From NCBI RefSeq assembly GCF_018882125.1, contig NZ_JACVOZ010000003.1, positions 124,001-188,000 of the forward strand: a stretch of 64,000 bases of DNA, written 5' to 3'. This document shows positions 8,431 through 17,297 of the stretch, piece after piece. Numbering within the stretch: position 1 is the first letter of the stretch; the number at the start of each line of letters is the position of its first letter. Under the pieces are notes generated by a model. That model did not search any database. It was not told the origin of the DNA and worked only from the letters and a program-made list of their open reading frames with translations. A program made the translations under genes and the position numbers. Source of the stretch: Polynucleobacter sp. AP-Melu-500A-A1. Its GTDB lineage: Bacteria > Pseudomonadota > Gammaproteobacteria > Burkholderiales > Burkholderiaceae.

Positions 8431-9666
8431 ATGAAACAAAAAGTAACGAATCAAACAAGAAGAAAAGTTTTAATCGGTGGGGCTACTGTAGCAAGCACTC
8501 CTCTTTGGTTAAATGTTGCCAATGCCCAGGCTGACACAATCAAGATCGGCTTTCCAGTCCCACTCACAGGACCTTTCTCTGCCGAGGCGCAAGATCAAGT
8601 CAAAGCTGCAGAATTGGCTATTAAAGAATTTAATGATGCTGGTGGCTTTAATGGTCGTAAAGCAGAGCTGTTAGTGCGTGATGACAAACTAAATCCAGGC
8701 GAAGCTGCGACTCGCACCCTAGAGTTGATTGAAAAAGATAAAGTGAATTACGTTGTGGGGTCTCTGTCAGCCGCTACTCAACTCTCCATCAATGCAGTCT
8801 GCAAAGAACGTAAAATTCTTTTTAACTCTATCAGTCAATCGGACGCTATTAACGAAGCAAAAGACTGGAGTGTATATACCTTCCATGAAGCATTAAACCC
8901 AACTATGACTGCGGGCGCACTAGCTCGCTACGCTATTCCACGCTTTGGTAAAAAGATTGTGTTCTTAACTGCTGACTATGCCTATGGCCATGAAATGGTA
9001 CGTGCATTTGAGCGTGCTGGAAAAGAAATGGGCGCCACTACGCTAGCCGATATTCGCCATCCATTGGGTGCTTCTGATTACTCTGCTTTCTTGCCACGCA
9101 TTAAAGCATTAAACCCAGATATTTTGGTGCTTTGTAACTTCGGTCGCGATCTAGTAAATGCTGCCAAACAATGTACTGACTTTGGTCTAAAGTCGAGTAT
9201 GAAAATTATGGCGCCTGTTTTGCTTTACACCGCCCGTCTTGCTGGTGGTCCAGAGGCATTTGAAGGAATCATCGGCGGAACTTCTTATTATTGGGGCCTT
9301 GAAGATCGTATTCCAACTGCTAAAGCATTTAACGATGCATTCCGTAAAATGTATAACGGCTCAGTACCCTCCGATTACGGCGCACTAGGCTATGCTGGTG
9401 TTAAGAGTGTTCTCGCATCCGTCAAGATTGCCAAGTCAACTGAGACCATGAAAGTGGTTACTGCTATGGAAAACCTGAAGTACGATTGGTACAAAGGTCC
9501 TGAGTACTATCGCAAGTGCGACCATCAAGCAGTTCAGACCGTCATTATCGTAGAGTCTAAGTCCAAGAATATGAAAGACAAGTATGACGTCTTCAATATT
9601 TTGACGATTGAGCCAACCACTGAAAAGAACATGCGTTCTTGCGCAGAATTGGGCCACAAAGCCTAA
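8431..9666 (+). CDS. ABC transporter substrate-binding protein, branched-chain amino acid type (LivK family)
   Basis: ATG at 8431 follows the strong site GGAGGAG; the in-frame ATG at 8416 lies in that site. The protein has 411 residues. It starts with a twin-arginine-like signal, TRRKVLIGG, a hydrophobic stretch and a cleavage site after NAQA near residue 30. The mature part begins IKIGFPVPLTGPFSAEAQ, typical of Peripla_BP_6 (LivK/AmiC-like) proteins. It captures the substrate in the periplasm for the permeases encoded next. Its position in the catabolic island suggests an aromatic or related acid rather than leucine. A two-hairpin segment follows its stop codon. Confidence 0.92.
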   Translation: MKQKVTNQTRRKVLIGGATVASTPLWLNVANAQADTIKIGFPVPLTGPFSAEAQDQVKAAELAIKEFNDAGGFNGRKAELLVRDDKLNPGEAATRTLELIEKDKVNYVVGSLSAATQLSINAVCKERKILFNSISQSDAINEAKDWSVYTFHEALNPTMTAGALARYAIPRFGKKIVFLTADYAYGHEMVRAFERAGKEMGATTLADIRHPLGASDYSAFLPRIKALNPDILVLCNFGRDLVNAAKQCTDFGLKSSMKIMAPVLLYTARLAGGPEAFEGIIGGTSYYWGLEDRIPTAKAFNDAFRKMYNGSVPSDYGALGYAGVKSVLASVKIAKSTETMKVVTAMENLKYDWYKGPEYYRKCDHQAVQTVIIVESKSKNMKDKYDVFNILTIEPTTEKNMRSCAELGHKA

Positions 9667-9678
9667 GGCTAAAACTTT

Positions 9679-9700
9679 AAGGTATTTATCTGAATACCTT
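9679..9700 (+). other. Stem-loop downstream of the binding-protein gene
   Basis: A perfect 8-bp inverted repeat, AAGGTATT (9679-9686) with AATACCTT (9693-9700), has a 6-nt loop. It lies between the stop codon and the stronger terminator hairpin. It has no T-run of its own. It may protect the 3' end of the binding-protein transcript. Confidence 0.5.
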
Positions 9701-9705
9701 GATCT

Positions 9706-9743
9706 ACTCCCCCTGATCTCTTTGGATCAAGGGGAGTTTTTTT
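9706..9743 (+). terminator. Intrinsic terminator inside the liv-type operon, overlapping the start of the permease gene
   Basis: The stem pairs 9706-9718 with 9725-9737: seven pairs, one C-A mismatch (9713/9730), then five pairs, with a 6-nt loop. Seven Ts follow (9737-9743). The T-run runs into the TTG start codon of the permease at 9742, and the right arm carries its AAGGGGAG ribosome site. Partial termination here would give excess binding-protein mRNA over transporter mRNA. Confidence 0.8.
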
Positions 9744-10638
9744 GAGTACATCTATGACTGGTCTAACATTCGAGCTTTTATGCATGCAACTACTCACAGG
9801 AATTGCCCTGGGTAGTATTTACGCACTTTTAGCTTTGGGCTTATGCCTTATTTTTGGCATGCTCAATGTTGTGAACTTTGCACATGGTGCTTTCTTTATG
9901 GTTGGCGCCTTCTTGGGAATCTACTTTTTAGGTATCACTGGAAACTTCTGGTTTAGCTTATTACTAACCCCCATCATTACAGGTTGCTTGGGGTTGTTAA
10001 CGGAACGCTTCTTAGTGAGACCTCTGTATGGTCGTGGTCTTGATTACCCCCTCTTGCTTACATTTGGACTCTCCTATGTATTGATTGAAGTAATGCGCGT
10101 TACCTTTGGTATCGAAGGACTTCCATCAGTCACCCCCGAAGGTCTTGGAGGTACGGTCAATGTAGGTATTGGCTACTTCCCAAAATACCGTTTATTTTTG
10201 ATTGCAGCGACAGCAGTCATTATTTTTGGAGTATGGTTCTTGATTCAAAAAACCCGTTACGGGCTCATTATCAAAGCGGGCGCTGCCGATCAAGAGATTG
10301 TAAAAGTACTTGGGGTAGATATTGCTAAGGTTTGGTTGTTGGTATTTGCTCTTGGCTGTGCCATTGCTGGCTTATCTGGCATCTTAGCCGCTCCTACCCG
10401 CTCCGTAAATCCTGAGATGGGCATACCGATTCTGGCGGAGTCTTTTGTGGTCACCGTGGTGGGTGGCATGGGCTCTCCTGTTGGAGCCGTAGTTGCTGGC
10501 TTATTAGTGGGTGTTGTCTACAGCATGACATCACTCTTTTTTCCTGCACTTTCAGAGCTCTCAATCTTTGTCCTCATGGCGGTAGTACTATTAATTCGCC
10601 CACAGGGACTTTTTGGTAAAGCTGGAGCGATGGGTTAA
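9742..10638 (+). CDS. Branched-chain amino acid type ABC transporter permease (LivH family)
   Basis: This 298-residue membrane protein has about eight hydrophobic segments and the LivH-type features GIALGSIYALLALGLCLIFGMLNVVNFAHGAFFM near the start and GLSGILAAPTRSVNPEMG plus VVGGMGSPVGAVVAGLLVG toward the end. It forms the inner-membrane channel with the LivM-type partner. The start is probably TTG at 9742, seven bases after AAGGGGAG; ATG at 9754 is the alternative. Because that ribosome site lies in the terminator stem, translation depends on read-through and unfolding. It is spaced 6 bp from the next permease gene. Confidence 0.9.
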   Translation: MSTSMTGLTFELLCMQLLTGIALGSIYALLALGLCLIFGMLNVVNFAHGAFFMVGAFLGIYFLGITGNFWFSLLLTPIITGCLGLLTERFLVRPLYGRGLDYPLLLTFGLSYVLIEVMRVTFGIEGLPSVTPEGLGGTVNVGIGYFPKYRLFLIAATAVIIFGVWFLIQKTRYGLIIKAGAADQEIVKVLGVDIAKVWLLVFALGCAIAGLSGILAAPTRSVNPEMGIPILAESFVVTVVGGMGSPVGAVVAGLLVGVVYSMTSLFFPALSELSIFVLMAVVLLIRPQGLFGKAGAMG

Positions 10639-10644
10639 GGCTCA

Positions 10645-11613
10645 GTGATCTATATGAATTCTTTTTTTCAACTCGTCGTACGTCACCGCGTATTCGCTAG
10701 CACGCTTTTCTTGGCGATCTTTCCCTTCATCATGCCGTATGAGGCCTTGGCGATCAATATCTTGATCTTTGGTTTATTTGCGATGGGCTTTAATCTGCTT
10801 TTTGGTTATATGGGCTTACTTTCATTTGGCCACGCGGCTTTTTTAGGAGCCGGTAGCTACCTTACGGGTATCAGCATTGTTCATTACGGCTTACCTTGGG
10901 GAACAGCCATCCTGATTGGTGTTATTGGTGCAGCCATTACCGGTCTTATCATGGGTTTCCTAGCAATTCGTACCCGAGGAATTTATTTTTCAATGGTGAC
11001 CTTGGCATTAGGTCAAATCATCTACTACTTATTTTATAAAGCCGAAAGTTTGACTGGTGGTGAAAATGGTTTACGCGGAGTGAGGGTCGATACCTTCAAT
11101 ATCCTGGGCATTCCTGTAGATTTTTTGAACCCCTTAGTGAAGTACTACATCATTCTCTTTTTTGTAGTGATTGCTATTTGGTTTATTTCTCGCATCCTAA
11201 ACTCACCGCTGGGCGCAGTCATGGAGGCTATTCGTGAAAATGAAAAGCGTGCTTCGGCTTGTGGCTTTGATGTAACTCGAACGAAATTATTAGTATTCGT
11301 TTTATCTGCGGCCATTTGTGGATTAGCAGGTTCATTGCGCGCCCTACATCTCTCCATCGTACCTATCGATTCTTTACATTACCTCCAATCGGGACAGGCA
11401 GTGATGATGAGCATCTTGGGTGGCATGGGCACTTTCTTTGGACCCTTTATTGGCGCTGCAGTCATGCTTTACCTTGAAGATGTGGTCACAACCTTTACTA
11501 AACACTGGATGGCTGTCATCGGTATTATCTTTATGTTCTTTGTCTTGTTTTTCCCCAAGGGAATCTGGGGAACTATTCTGAGCAAACTACAAATTCAGCA
11601 GGATTCAAAATAA
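10645..11613 (+). CDS. Branched-chain amino acid type ABC transporter permease (LivM family)
   Basis: This is the second permease, 322 residues with about nine hydrophobic segments. Seen: the LivM-typical NILIFGLFAMGFNLLFGYMGLLSFGHAAFLGAGSY and the cytoplasmic loop AIRENEKRASACGFDVTRTKLLVF, which contacts the ATPases, then GLAGSLRALHL and SILGGMGTFFGPFIGAA. GTG at 10645 has TAAGG five bases upstream; ATG at 10654 is possible. Its stop codon overlaps the ATG of the following ATPase gene by one base, which implies translational coupling. Confidence 0.92.
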   Translation: MIYMNSFFQLVVRHRVFASTLFLAIFPFIMPYEALAINILIFGLFAMGFNLLFGYMGLLSFGHAAFLGAGSYLTGISIVHYGLPWGTAILIGVIGAAITGLIMGFLAIRTRGIYFSMVTLALGQIIYYLFYKAESLTGGENGLRGVRVDTFNILGIPVDFLNPLVKYYIILFFVVIAIWFISRILNSPLGAVMEAIRENEKRASACGFDVTRTKLLVFVLSAAICGLAGSLRALHLSIVPIDSLHYLQSGQAVMMSILGGMGTFFGPFIGAAVMLYLEDVVTTFTKHWMAVIGIIFMFFVLFFPKGIWGTILSKLQIQQDSK

Positions 11614-12368
11614 TGGATCACACTACTCAGACCCCTATTCTTGAAGCCCGTAATGTCAGCAAAAGCTTTGGTAAGTTCAAGGCATTACAAAATGTTTCCA
11701 CAAGCTTTATGCCCGGAACTTTGACTGCCATTATTGGTCCTAATGGTGCAGGAAAGAGTACTTTCTTTAATGTTCTGAGCGGCGCCTTCCCTCCGACTAG
11801 CGGCCAAATATTATTTAATGGCAAAGATATTACGGGTATGCAGCAGTATGAGTTTGCTCGCATTGGAATATCCAAAAGCTTTCAAATTACCAATGTCTTT
11901 AAGCAATTAAGCGTTCATGAAAATGTTCGTGTTGCGGCACAAATGGAAACGGCTCGCTACAACTTTTTACGCAATGCGCAAAGCTATCCTGGCCCGATTG
12001 AACTGGCAGATCAACTTTTACAGCGAGTGAATCTTGGACACTTGCGTAATAAGAAGACTGGGGATTTAGCTCATGGCCAACAACGCGCTCTAGAGATTGC
12101 GATGGCTTTGGCTTGCAATCCCAGTCTGCTGCTCTTGGATGAACCTACTGCCGGAATGTCCCCAGAAGAGACTCTTGTCATGATGGATCTCATCCGCATC
12201 CTAGCAAATGAGCGTACGGTGATTTTGGTTGAGCACAAGATGAAACTGATTATGGGTTTATGCAAACGTATCATTGTTCTTCACCATGGCGAGTTCTTGG
12301 CTGAAGGTACTCCAGAAGAAATTCAAAATAATGCTGAGGTACGCCGCGTGTACCTGGGTCAAGGTTAA
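11613..12368 (+). CDS. ABC transporter ATP-binding protein (LivG family)
   Basis: This 251-residue protein carries the full ATPase set: Walker A GPNGAGKST near 43-51, an LAHGQQRALEIAMAL signature segment (the LivG form of LSGGQ), Walker B LLLLDEPTAGMSPEE, and the H-loop in ILVEHKM. The C-terminal extension after the H-loop, ending AEVRRVYLGQG, is characteristic of LivG proteins. It powers import together with the LivF-type partner 14 bp downstream. Confidence 0.93.
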   Translation: MDHTTQTPILEARNVSKSFGKFKALQNVSTSFMPGTLTAIIGPNGAGKSTFFNVLSGAFPPTSGQILFNGKDITGMQQYEFARIGISKSFQITNVFKQLSVHENVRVAAQMETARYNFLRNAQSYPGPIELADQLLQRVNLGHLRNKKTGDLAHGQQRALEIAMALACNPSLLLLDEPTAGMSPEETLVMMDLIRILANERTVILVEHKMKLIMGLCKRIIVLHHGEFLAEGTPEEIQNNAEVRRVYLGQG

Positions 12369-12382
12369 ATCGAAAGCGATCT

Positions 12383-13087
12383 ATGTTGCGTGTTGAAAAC
12401 TTAAACGCCTGGTACGACCGAAGCCATGTCTTGCAAGGCGTCTCCCTTGATGTCAATAAAGGAGAAATTGTGACTCTGATGGGGCGCAATGGGGCAGGAA
12501 AAACAACCACCTTGCGATCCCTTATGGGCCTACTCTCAAAGCGCGAAGGCTCTGCCTCTGTTGATGGCACCTCTTTCTTAGATATGCCAGCTCATGCTCG
12601 CTTTCATCTTGGGTTGGCCTATGTACCTGAGGATCGCCGCATTGTTCCCGGTCTCACTGTTAAAGAGAATCTTGAACTTGGCATCATTGCAAAGAAGAAT
12701 CGTGGTGATATGAGTGCAATGGTTGATGAAATAGCACAAACCTTCCCTCGCCTTAAAGAACGCCTTGATCAAGACGGCACTTCTATGTCCGGTGGTGAAC
12801 AACAAATGTTGGCAATTGCTAGAGCGATGATTGGAAAACCTAAGGTCATATTATTAGATGAGCCATCTGAAGGTATCATGCCTGTTTTGGTCGAAGAGAT
12901 GTTTGAGTTATTTGCCAATCTTAAGCAAAAGGGTTTGACTATCCTTTTGGTAGAGCAAAATGTGCAGCAGGCTTTGAAGATTTCAGATCGGGCTTATATT
13001 TTGGATCAAGGAAAAATTGTGTTTCATGACACCGCTCAGAATCTTCTCAATAACGATGAGATTCAGCAAAAATATTGCGCTGTTTAA
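12383..13087 (+). CDS. ABC transporter ATP-binding protein (LivF family)
   Basis: The second ATPase has 234 residues. Seen: LNAWYDRSHVLQGVSLDVNKGEIVTLMGRNGAGKTT with Walker A, SMSGGEQQMLAIARAM signature, Walker B VILLDEPSEGIMPVLVEE and the H-loop region replaced by LLVEQNVQQAL, as is normal for LivF (Gln in place of His). This completes a five-component importer (binding protein, two permeases, two ATPases). Its last 4 bp overlap the end of the converging YqaA-family gene, leaving no space for a conventional terminator. Confidence 0.93.
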   Translation: MLRVENLNAWYDRSHVLQGVSLDVNKGEIVTLMGRNGAGKTTTLRSLMGLLSKREGSASVDGTSFLDMPAHARFHLGLAYVPEDRRIVPGLTVKENLELGIIAKKNRGDMSAMVDEIAQTFPRLKERLDQDGTSMSGGEQQMLAIARAMIGKPKVILLDEPSEGIMPVLVEEMFELFANLKQKGLTILLVEQNVQQALKISDRAYILDQGKIVFHDTAQNLLNNDEIQQKYCAV

Positions 13088-13578
13088 ATTAAATGCAGCC
13101 AATGTCCGAGTTGATGCCAAAAACTATTGGGCACTAAAGTAAGCAACCAGGTAATCGTGAGATAGCGAAATAATTTACCAAAGAACATGTAGATTAGGCA
13201 TGGTAGCCACGCAAGTCGAAGCCATCCTGCAGCAAAACAAAGAGGGTCTCCAAAACCCGGTAGCCAAGATAGCAGCAGCATTTTTGGTCCCCGCGCCGCC
13301 AACCAAGTGTGTACCCGGCCATGCGTTGGGCCCTTTAGCGATTCAAAGCTATTTCTACTGATCAAACCAAGCCACCAATCAAACATACCACCACAGGTAT
13401 TACCAACTGTCGCGACCATAATGGCTATCCAATACATCTGCGGCTCAATTGAGACATAGCCAAATAGGATAGGCTCAGACCCAATCGGAATGAGCGTTGC
13501 TGAAATAAATGCACTAATGAATACCGCAGGTAAACCCACCGAAGGTAATCCAAACCATGAAAAAAAATGTCCGAACAT
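13084..13578 (-). CDS. YqaA family inner-membrane protein (SNARE-associated/VTT-like)
   Basis: ATG at 13578 is preceded by GTGGAG at a good distance and gives 164 residues; a GTG at 13587 overlaps the stop of the gene upstream. Seen: GLPAVFISAFISATLIPIGSEPILFGYV, an AxVGNTCGGMFDWWLG segment and LLLSWLPGFGDPLCFAAGWLRL, the typical YqaA/DedA-superfamily pattern with re-entrant hydrophobic pieces and about four membrane segments. Relatives are implicated in lipid scrambling or membrane homeostasis; this subgroup's role is unknown. It follows the CoA-transferase gene directly. Confidence 0.85.
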   Translation of the reverse strand: MFGHFFSWFGLPSVGLPAVFISAFISATLIPIGSEPILFGYVSIEPQMYWIAIMVATVGNTCGGMFDWWLGLISRNSFESLKGPTHGRVHTWLAARGPKMLLLSWLPGFGDPLCFAAGWLRLAWLPCLIYMFFGKLFRYLTITWLLTLVPNSFWHQLGHWLHLI

Positions 13579-13586
13579 TTGCTCCA

Positions 13587-14819
13587 CTAAGCGAGCACCC
13601 CTGATTTTTTCAGGAGGGTAATTTGCTCGTCTGTTAGACCTGCAGCTCTAAGGACTTGATTGGTATGCTCGCCTAAAGTTGGGGCGCGGTAGCGAATCGC
13701 TCCGGGATTTTGCGATAGCTTTGGAATAATTCCGGGGACTTGAACTTTAAGACCGTCAGCTCCCTCTACCGTTTCGATGACACCGCGGGCATGATAGTGA
13801 GGATCTTCAGAAATATCTTTAGCAGTGTAAATTTTTCCGGAAGGAACTTGCGCCTCAACTAGTCCTTTCAAGACCTCGTCAATAGATAAAGTGCCGGTCC
13901 ATGCATTAATTGCAGCATCTATTTCAAGCACTCGCTTGGCTCGACCGTCATTACGAGCAAGAGTGGGATCTTCACCCAAATCTGAGCGTCCAATTAATGC
14001 CATTAAGCGCTTGTAAATCGAATCTCCATTGCCAGCAATCAAAACATACTGACCATCTTTACAGCGATAAGCATTGGAGGGGGCTATTCCAGGTAAGGCA
14101 CCGCCTGCAGGCTGTCGAATAGCGCCAAAAGCTGAATATTCAGGCAGCAAACTTTCCGTAAGGTTAAAGACTGCCTCATACAGTGCCACATCAATCATCT
14201 GCCCTTCACCACCCCGAGCATCACGTTCATACAAAGCTAACAAGACACCAAGAGCACCGTGTAGACCAGCAATCGTATCGCCTAAAGAAACGCCAGCGCG
14301 TACAGGTATCTCATTAGGATGCCCTGTGATGTGGCGTAAACCGGCCATTGCTTCACCAATTGCCGCAAATCCTGGCTCATCCCGTCGTGGCCCATCTTGA
14401 CCATAGCCTGAGATTCGCAACATAATCAATTTGGGATTGGCTTGATGTAATTCCTCCCAGCCTAGACCCCACTTCTCAAGAGTACCTGGCCGGAAATTTT
14501 CAATGACAACATCAGCCTCAAGCGCCAATTGACGCGCAATGGCTTGCCCTTCTTTAACACGCAAATCCAAAGCAATTGACTGTTTATTCCTAGACTGAGC
14601 CTGCCACCAGACCGATGTTCCCTTGTGGAGCATCCGCCACTTACGTAATGGATCGCCCTCACCTGGTGATTCCACCTTAATGACTTCAGCTCCAAAATCA
14701 GCTAGCGTTTTAGAAGCGAATGGTCCGGCAATTAGCTGACCTAATTCCAGGACTTTGATTCCTGAGAGGATTTGCTGGTGGTTCTTTTCTATCGGCAAGG
14801 TCTTGTCCCTTTTATTCAT
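13587..14819 (-). CDS. Family III (CaiB/BaiF) CoA-transferase, copy 1
   Basis: At 410 residues it matches the family. Seen: GIKVLELGQLIAGPFASKTLADFGAEVIKVESPGEGDPLR at the N-terminus, NKQSIALDLR, VVIENFRPGTLEKWGLG, and Asp181 in VSLGDTIAG at the position of the catalytic aspartate of formyl-CoA transferase. Family members move CoA between carboxylic acids without ATP via a beta-aspartyl-CoA thioester. It is divergent from the acyl-CoA dehydrogenase gene at 14932, so both probably share a control region (14820-14931). The acid substrate is not deducible. Confidence 0.9.
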   Translation of the reverse strand: MNKRDKTLPIEKNHQQILSGIKVLELGQLIAGPFASKTLADFGAEVIKVESPGEGDPLRKWRMLHKGTSVWWQAQSRNKQSIALDLRVKEGQAIARQLALEADVVIENFRPGTLEKWGLGWEELHQANPKLIMLRISGYGQDGPRRDEPGFAAIGEAMAGLRHITGHPNEIPVRAGVSLGDTIAGLHGALGVLLALYERDARGGEGQMIDVALYEAVFNLTESLLPEYSAFGAIRQPAGGALPGIAPSNAYRCKDGQYVLIAGNGDSIYKRLMALIGRSDLGEDPTLARNDGRAKRVLEIDAAINAWTGTLSIDEVLKGLVEAQVPSGKIYTAKDISEDPHYHARGVIETVEGADGLKVQVPGIIPKLSQNPGAIRYRAPTLGEHTNQVLRAAGLTDEQITLLKKSGVLA

Positions 14820-14931
14820 TCCTAGAGGCTATTTTCCCCTTCTTTTGACTATTTTCACGGATTTTCAAATCTTGCTTAAACTATTGTGCAAATCACGAAA
14901 TAAACCAGAAAATCTATTAACTGAGACTTTA

Positions 14932-16101
14932 ATGAATCAACCCATCCCAAAGCAAGATCAATACCAAGATATGCGTGAAGCCCTGCGCGACCTAAGCAAG
15001 AGCTTTGACTCAGCTTATTGGCAAAAAATTGACCATGAACGTGGTTACCCAGAGGCTTTTGTAAAAGCAATGACTGACGCTGGATGGTTAGCCGCATTAA
15101 TCCCCGAAGAGTATGGTGGCTCAGGATTGGGTTTAGCTGAAGCCTCAGTCATCATGGAAGAAATCAATTTTTCAGGCGGAAACTCAGGATCGTGTCATGG
15201 ACAGATGTACAACATGGGTACCTTGCTACGCCACGGGTCCGATATTCAAAAGCAACTATATCTACCTAAAATTGCCTCCGGTGAATTACGCCTTCAAAGT
15301 ATGGCTGTTACCGAGCCCTCTACTGGTACAGATACCACGAAGTTAAAAACGACCGCAGTGAAAAAGGGGGATAAGTACATCATCAATGGTCAAAAAGTTT
15401 GGATCTCTCGTATCCAGCACTCTGACCTCATGATCTTATTAGCACGCACTACTCCTATTAATGAAGTAAAGCGAAAATCCGAGGGTATGTCGATCTTTAT
15501 CGTCAACCTAAAAGACGCAATTGGTAATGGCATGGAAGTCAGACCAATTGCCAACATGGTCAATCACGAAACCAATGAAGTCTTCTTTGATAATCTAGAA
15601 ATTCCTGCAGAAAATCTCATCGGTGAAGAAGGTCAAGGCTTTAAATACATCTTAGATGGTTTAAATGCAGAACGAGTATTGATTGCCGCCGAGTGTATTG
15701 GTGATGCCTATTGGTTTATTGATCGTGCGCGTAACTATGCCAATGAGCGAGTGGTATTTGATCGCCCAATTGGAAAAAATCAAGGAATTCAGTTCCCGAT
15801 TGCTGATAGTTATATAGAAACTGAAGCGGCAAATTTAATGCGCTTCAAAGCTTGTGAACTTTTTGATCATCATCAACCCTGTGGTCCAGAGGCGAATATG
15901 GCTAAATACTTAGCTGCCAAGGCTTCCTGGGAAGCGGCCAACGTATGCCTGCAAACCCATGGTGGCTTTGGCTTTGCCAATGAATACGATGTTGAAAGAA
16001 AATTTAGAGAAACGCGTCTGTATCAAGTTGCCCCTATTTCCACCAATTTAATCTACTCCTACGTGGCCGAACATATTCTTGGCCTTCCAAGATCTTTTTA
16101 A
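14932..16101 (+). CDS. Acyl-CoA dehydrogenase with IVD-type candidate catalytic base
   Basis: ATG at 14932 has GAGAC seven bases upstream and gives 389 residues, normal for the family; the open frame continues upstream into the opposite-strand gene without support. Seen: AVTEPSTGTDTTKLKT and INGQKVWISRIQHSD around the flavin and substrate site, FDRPIGKNQGIQFPIAD, and QTHGGFGFANEYDVERKFRETRLYQVAP. At the usual catalytic Glu of MCAD-like enzymes (YEGT) this protein has VAPIST. Glu247 in GLNAERVLIAA sits where isovaleryl-CoA dehydrogenase carries its base. It oxidises an acyl-CoA to the enoyl-CoA. It precedes a CoA-transferase gene by 11 bp. Confidence 0.9.
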   Translation: MNQPIPKQDQYQDMREALRDLSKSFDSAYWQKIDHERGYPEAFVKAMTDAGWLAALIPEEYGGSGLGLAEASVIMEEINFSGGNSGSCHGQMYNMGTLLRHGSDIQKQLYLPKIASGELRLQSMAVTEPSTGTDTTKLKTTAVKKGDKYIINGQKVWISRIQHSDLMILLARTTPINEVKRKSEGMSIFIVNLKDAIGNGMEVRPIANMVNHETNEVFFDNLEIPAENLIGEEGQGFKYILDGLNAERVLIAAECIGDAYWFIDRARNYANERVVFDRPIGKNQGIQFPIADSYIETEAANLMRFKACELFDHHQPCGPEANMAKYLAAKASWEAANVCLQTHGGFGFANEYDVERKFRETRLYQVAPISTNLIYSYVAEHILGLPRSF

Positions 16102-16112
16102 TTGGAATTGAT

Positions 16113-17297
16113 ATGAGTGTTCGTCCCTTAGACGGAATTACTGTAGTCTCACTAGAGCATGCCATTGCGGCACCCTTTTGCACGAGACAACTTGCTGATT
16201 TGGGAGCACGTGTCATCAAGGTTGAGCGTCCTGGCACTGGAGACTTTGCACGTGGATATGACAAGCAAGTCAAAGGGCAAAGTTCTCACTTTGTTTGGGT
16301 CAATCGCTCTAAAGAAAGCTTAACCTTAGACCTCAAGCAACCCTCAGCTCTTGCCGCGCTCAAGGCCCTTCTAAAAACTGCAGATGTTTTAGTGCAGAAC
16401 CTTGCCCCTGGTGCTACTGCACGCATGGGACTAACCCCAGAGCTATTACAAAAAGAGAATCCGCAATTAATTTTGTGTGACATTTCGGGATACGGTAATA
16501 ATGGTTCCTATCGTGATAAGAAAGCCTACGACCTACTCATCCAAAGTGAAGCAGGATTCTTATCAGTAACTGGAACTCCAGAATCACCCAGTAAATCCGG
16601 TAACTCCATCGCTGATATCGCCGCAGGGATGTATGCCTATTCCAATATTTTGGCAGCGCTATTACAACGTGGCAAGACTGGTAGAGGCTCCGTCATTGAT
16701 GTCTCTATGCTTGAGGCATTGGGTGAGTGGATGAGCTTTCCGATGTACTACGCCTTTGAAGGTGCCCAGCCTCCTCCTAGAAATGGCGCCTCACATGCAA
16801 CCATTTATCCCTATGGCCCCTTTCAAGCTGGTGACGGCGGAACTGTGATGTTGGGTTTACAAAATGAACGGGAATGGGTGCAATTCTGCGAGGTCGTTCT
16901 TGAGAATCCTGCCCTTGCACTGGATGAACGCTTTGATAAAAACTTTAAACGTAATGAAAAGCGCACTGAGCTCTTGGCAATGATTGATCAATGCTTTAGT
17001 AAGCTAACTACTGAGCAAGTGATTGCCAAGCTTGAAAAAGCGCAGATAGCTAATGCACGCCTCAATGATATGAAAGGGCTGTGGAATCACCAGCAATTAA
17101 AAGATCGAGAGCGTTGGGTTAATGTTGATTCACCAGCAGGAAGTATTCCCGCCCTATTGCCACCTGGATTAAATAACTCTTATGACTATCGAATGGACCC
17201 CGTTCCATCAGTAGGGGAGCATACCAATGCTATCTTGAAAGAATTGGGCCTAGCTGAAGCGGATATAGACAATATGCGCTCTAGTGGCGCAATTTAA
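16113..17297 (+). CDS. Family III (CaiB/BaiF) CoA-transferase, copy 2
   Basis: A 394-residue protein with the same architecture as the divergent copy at 13587-14819 but clearly different in sequence. Seen: GITVVSLEHAIAAPFCTRQLADLGARVIKVERPGTGDFARGYD, VLVQNLAPGATARMGLTPE and Asp168 in SIADIAAG as the predicted catalytic residue. It forms a two-gene unit with the acyl-CoA dehydrogenase. The likely logic is that this enzyme activates an acid to its CoA ester and the dehydrogenase then oxidises it. The final 4 bp overlap the converging cardiolipin synthase gene. Confidence 0.9.
   Translation: MSVRPLDGITVVSLEHAIAAPFCTRQLADLGARVIKVERPGTGDFARGYDKQVKGQSSHFVWVNRSKESLTLDLKQPSALAALKALLKTADVLVQNLAPGATARMGLTPELLQKENPQLILCDISGYGNNGSYRDKKAYDLLIQSEAGFLSVTGTPESPSKSGNSIADIAAGMYAYSNILAALLQRGKTGRGSVIDVSMLEALGEWMSFPMYYAFEGAQPPPRNGASHATIYPYGPFQAGDGGTVMLGLQNEREWVQFCEVVLENPALALDERFDKNFKRNEKRTELLAMIDQCFSKLTTEQVIAKLEKAQIANARLNDMKGLWNHQQLKDRERWVNVDSPAGSIPALLPPGLNNSYDYRMDPVPSVGEHTNAILKELGLAEADIDNMRSSGAI

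Noticed and set aside
14755..14931. N-terminal extension of the acyl-CoA dehydrogenase frame
   Set aside because: It lies mostly over the divergent CoA-transferase start, has no ribosome site and adds 59 residues not seen in the family.
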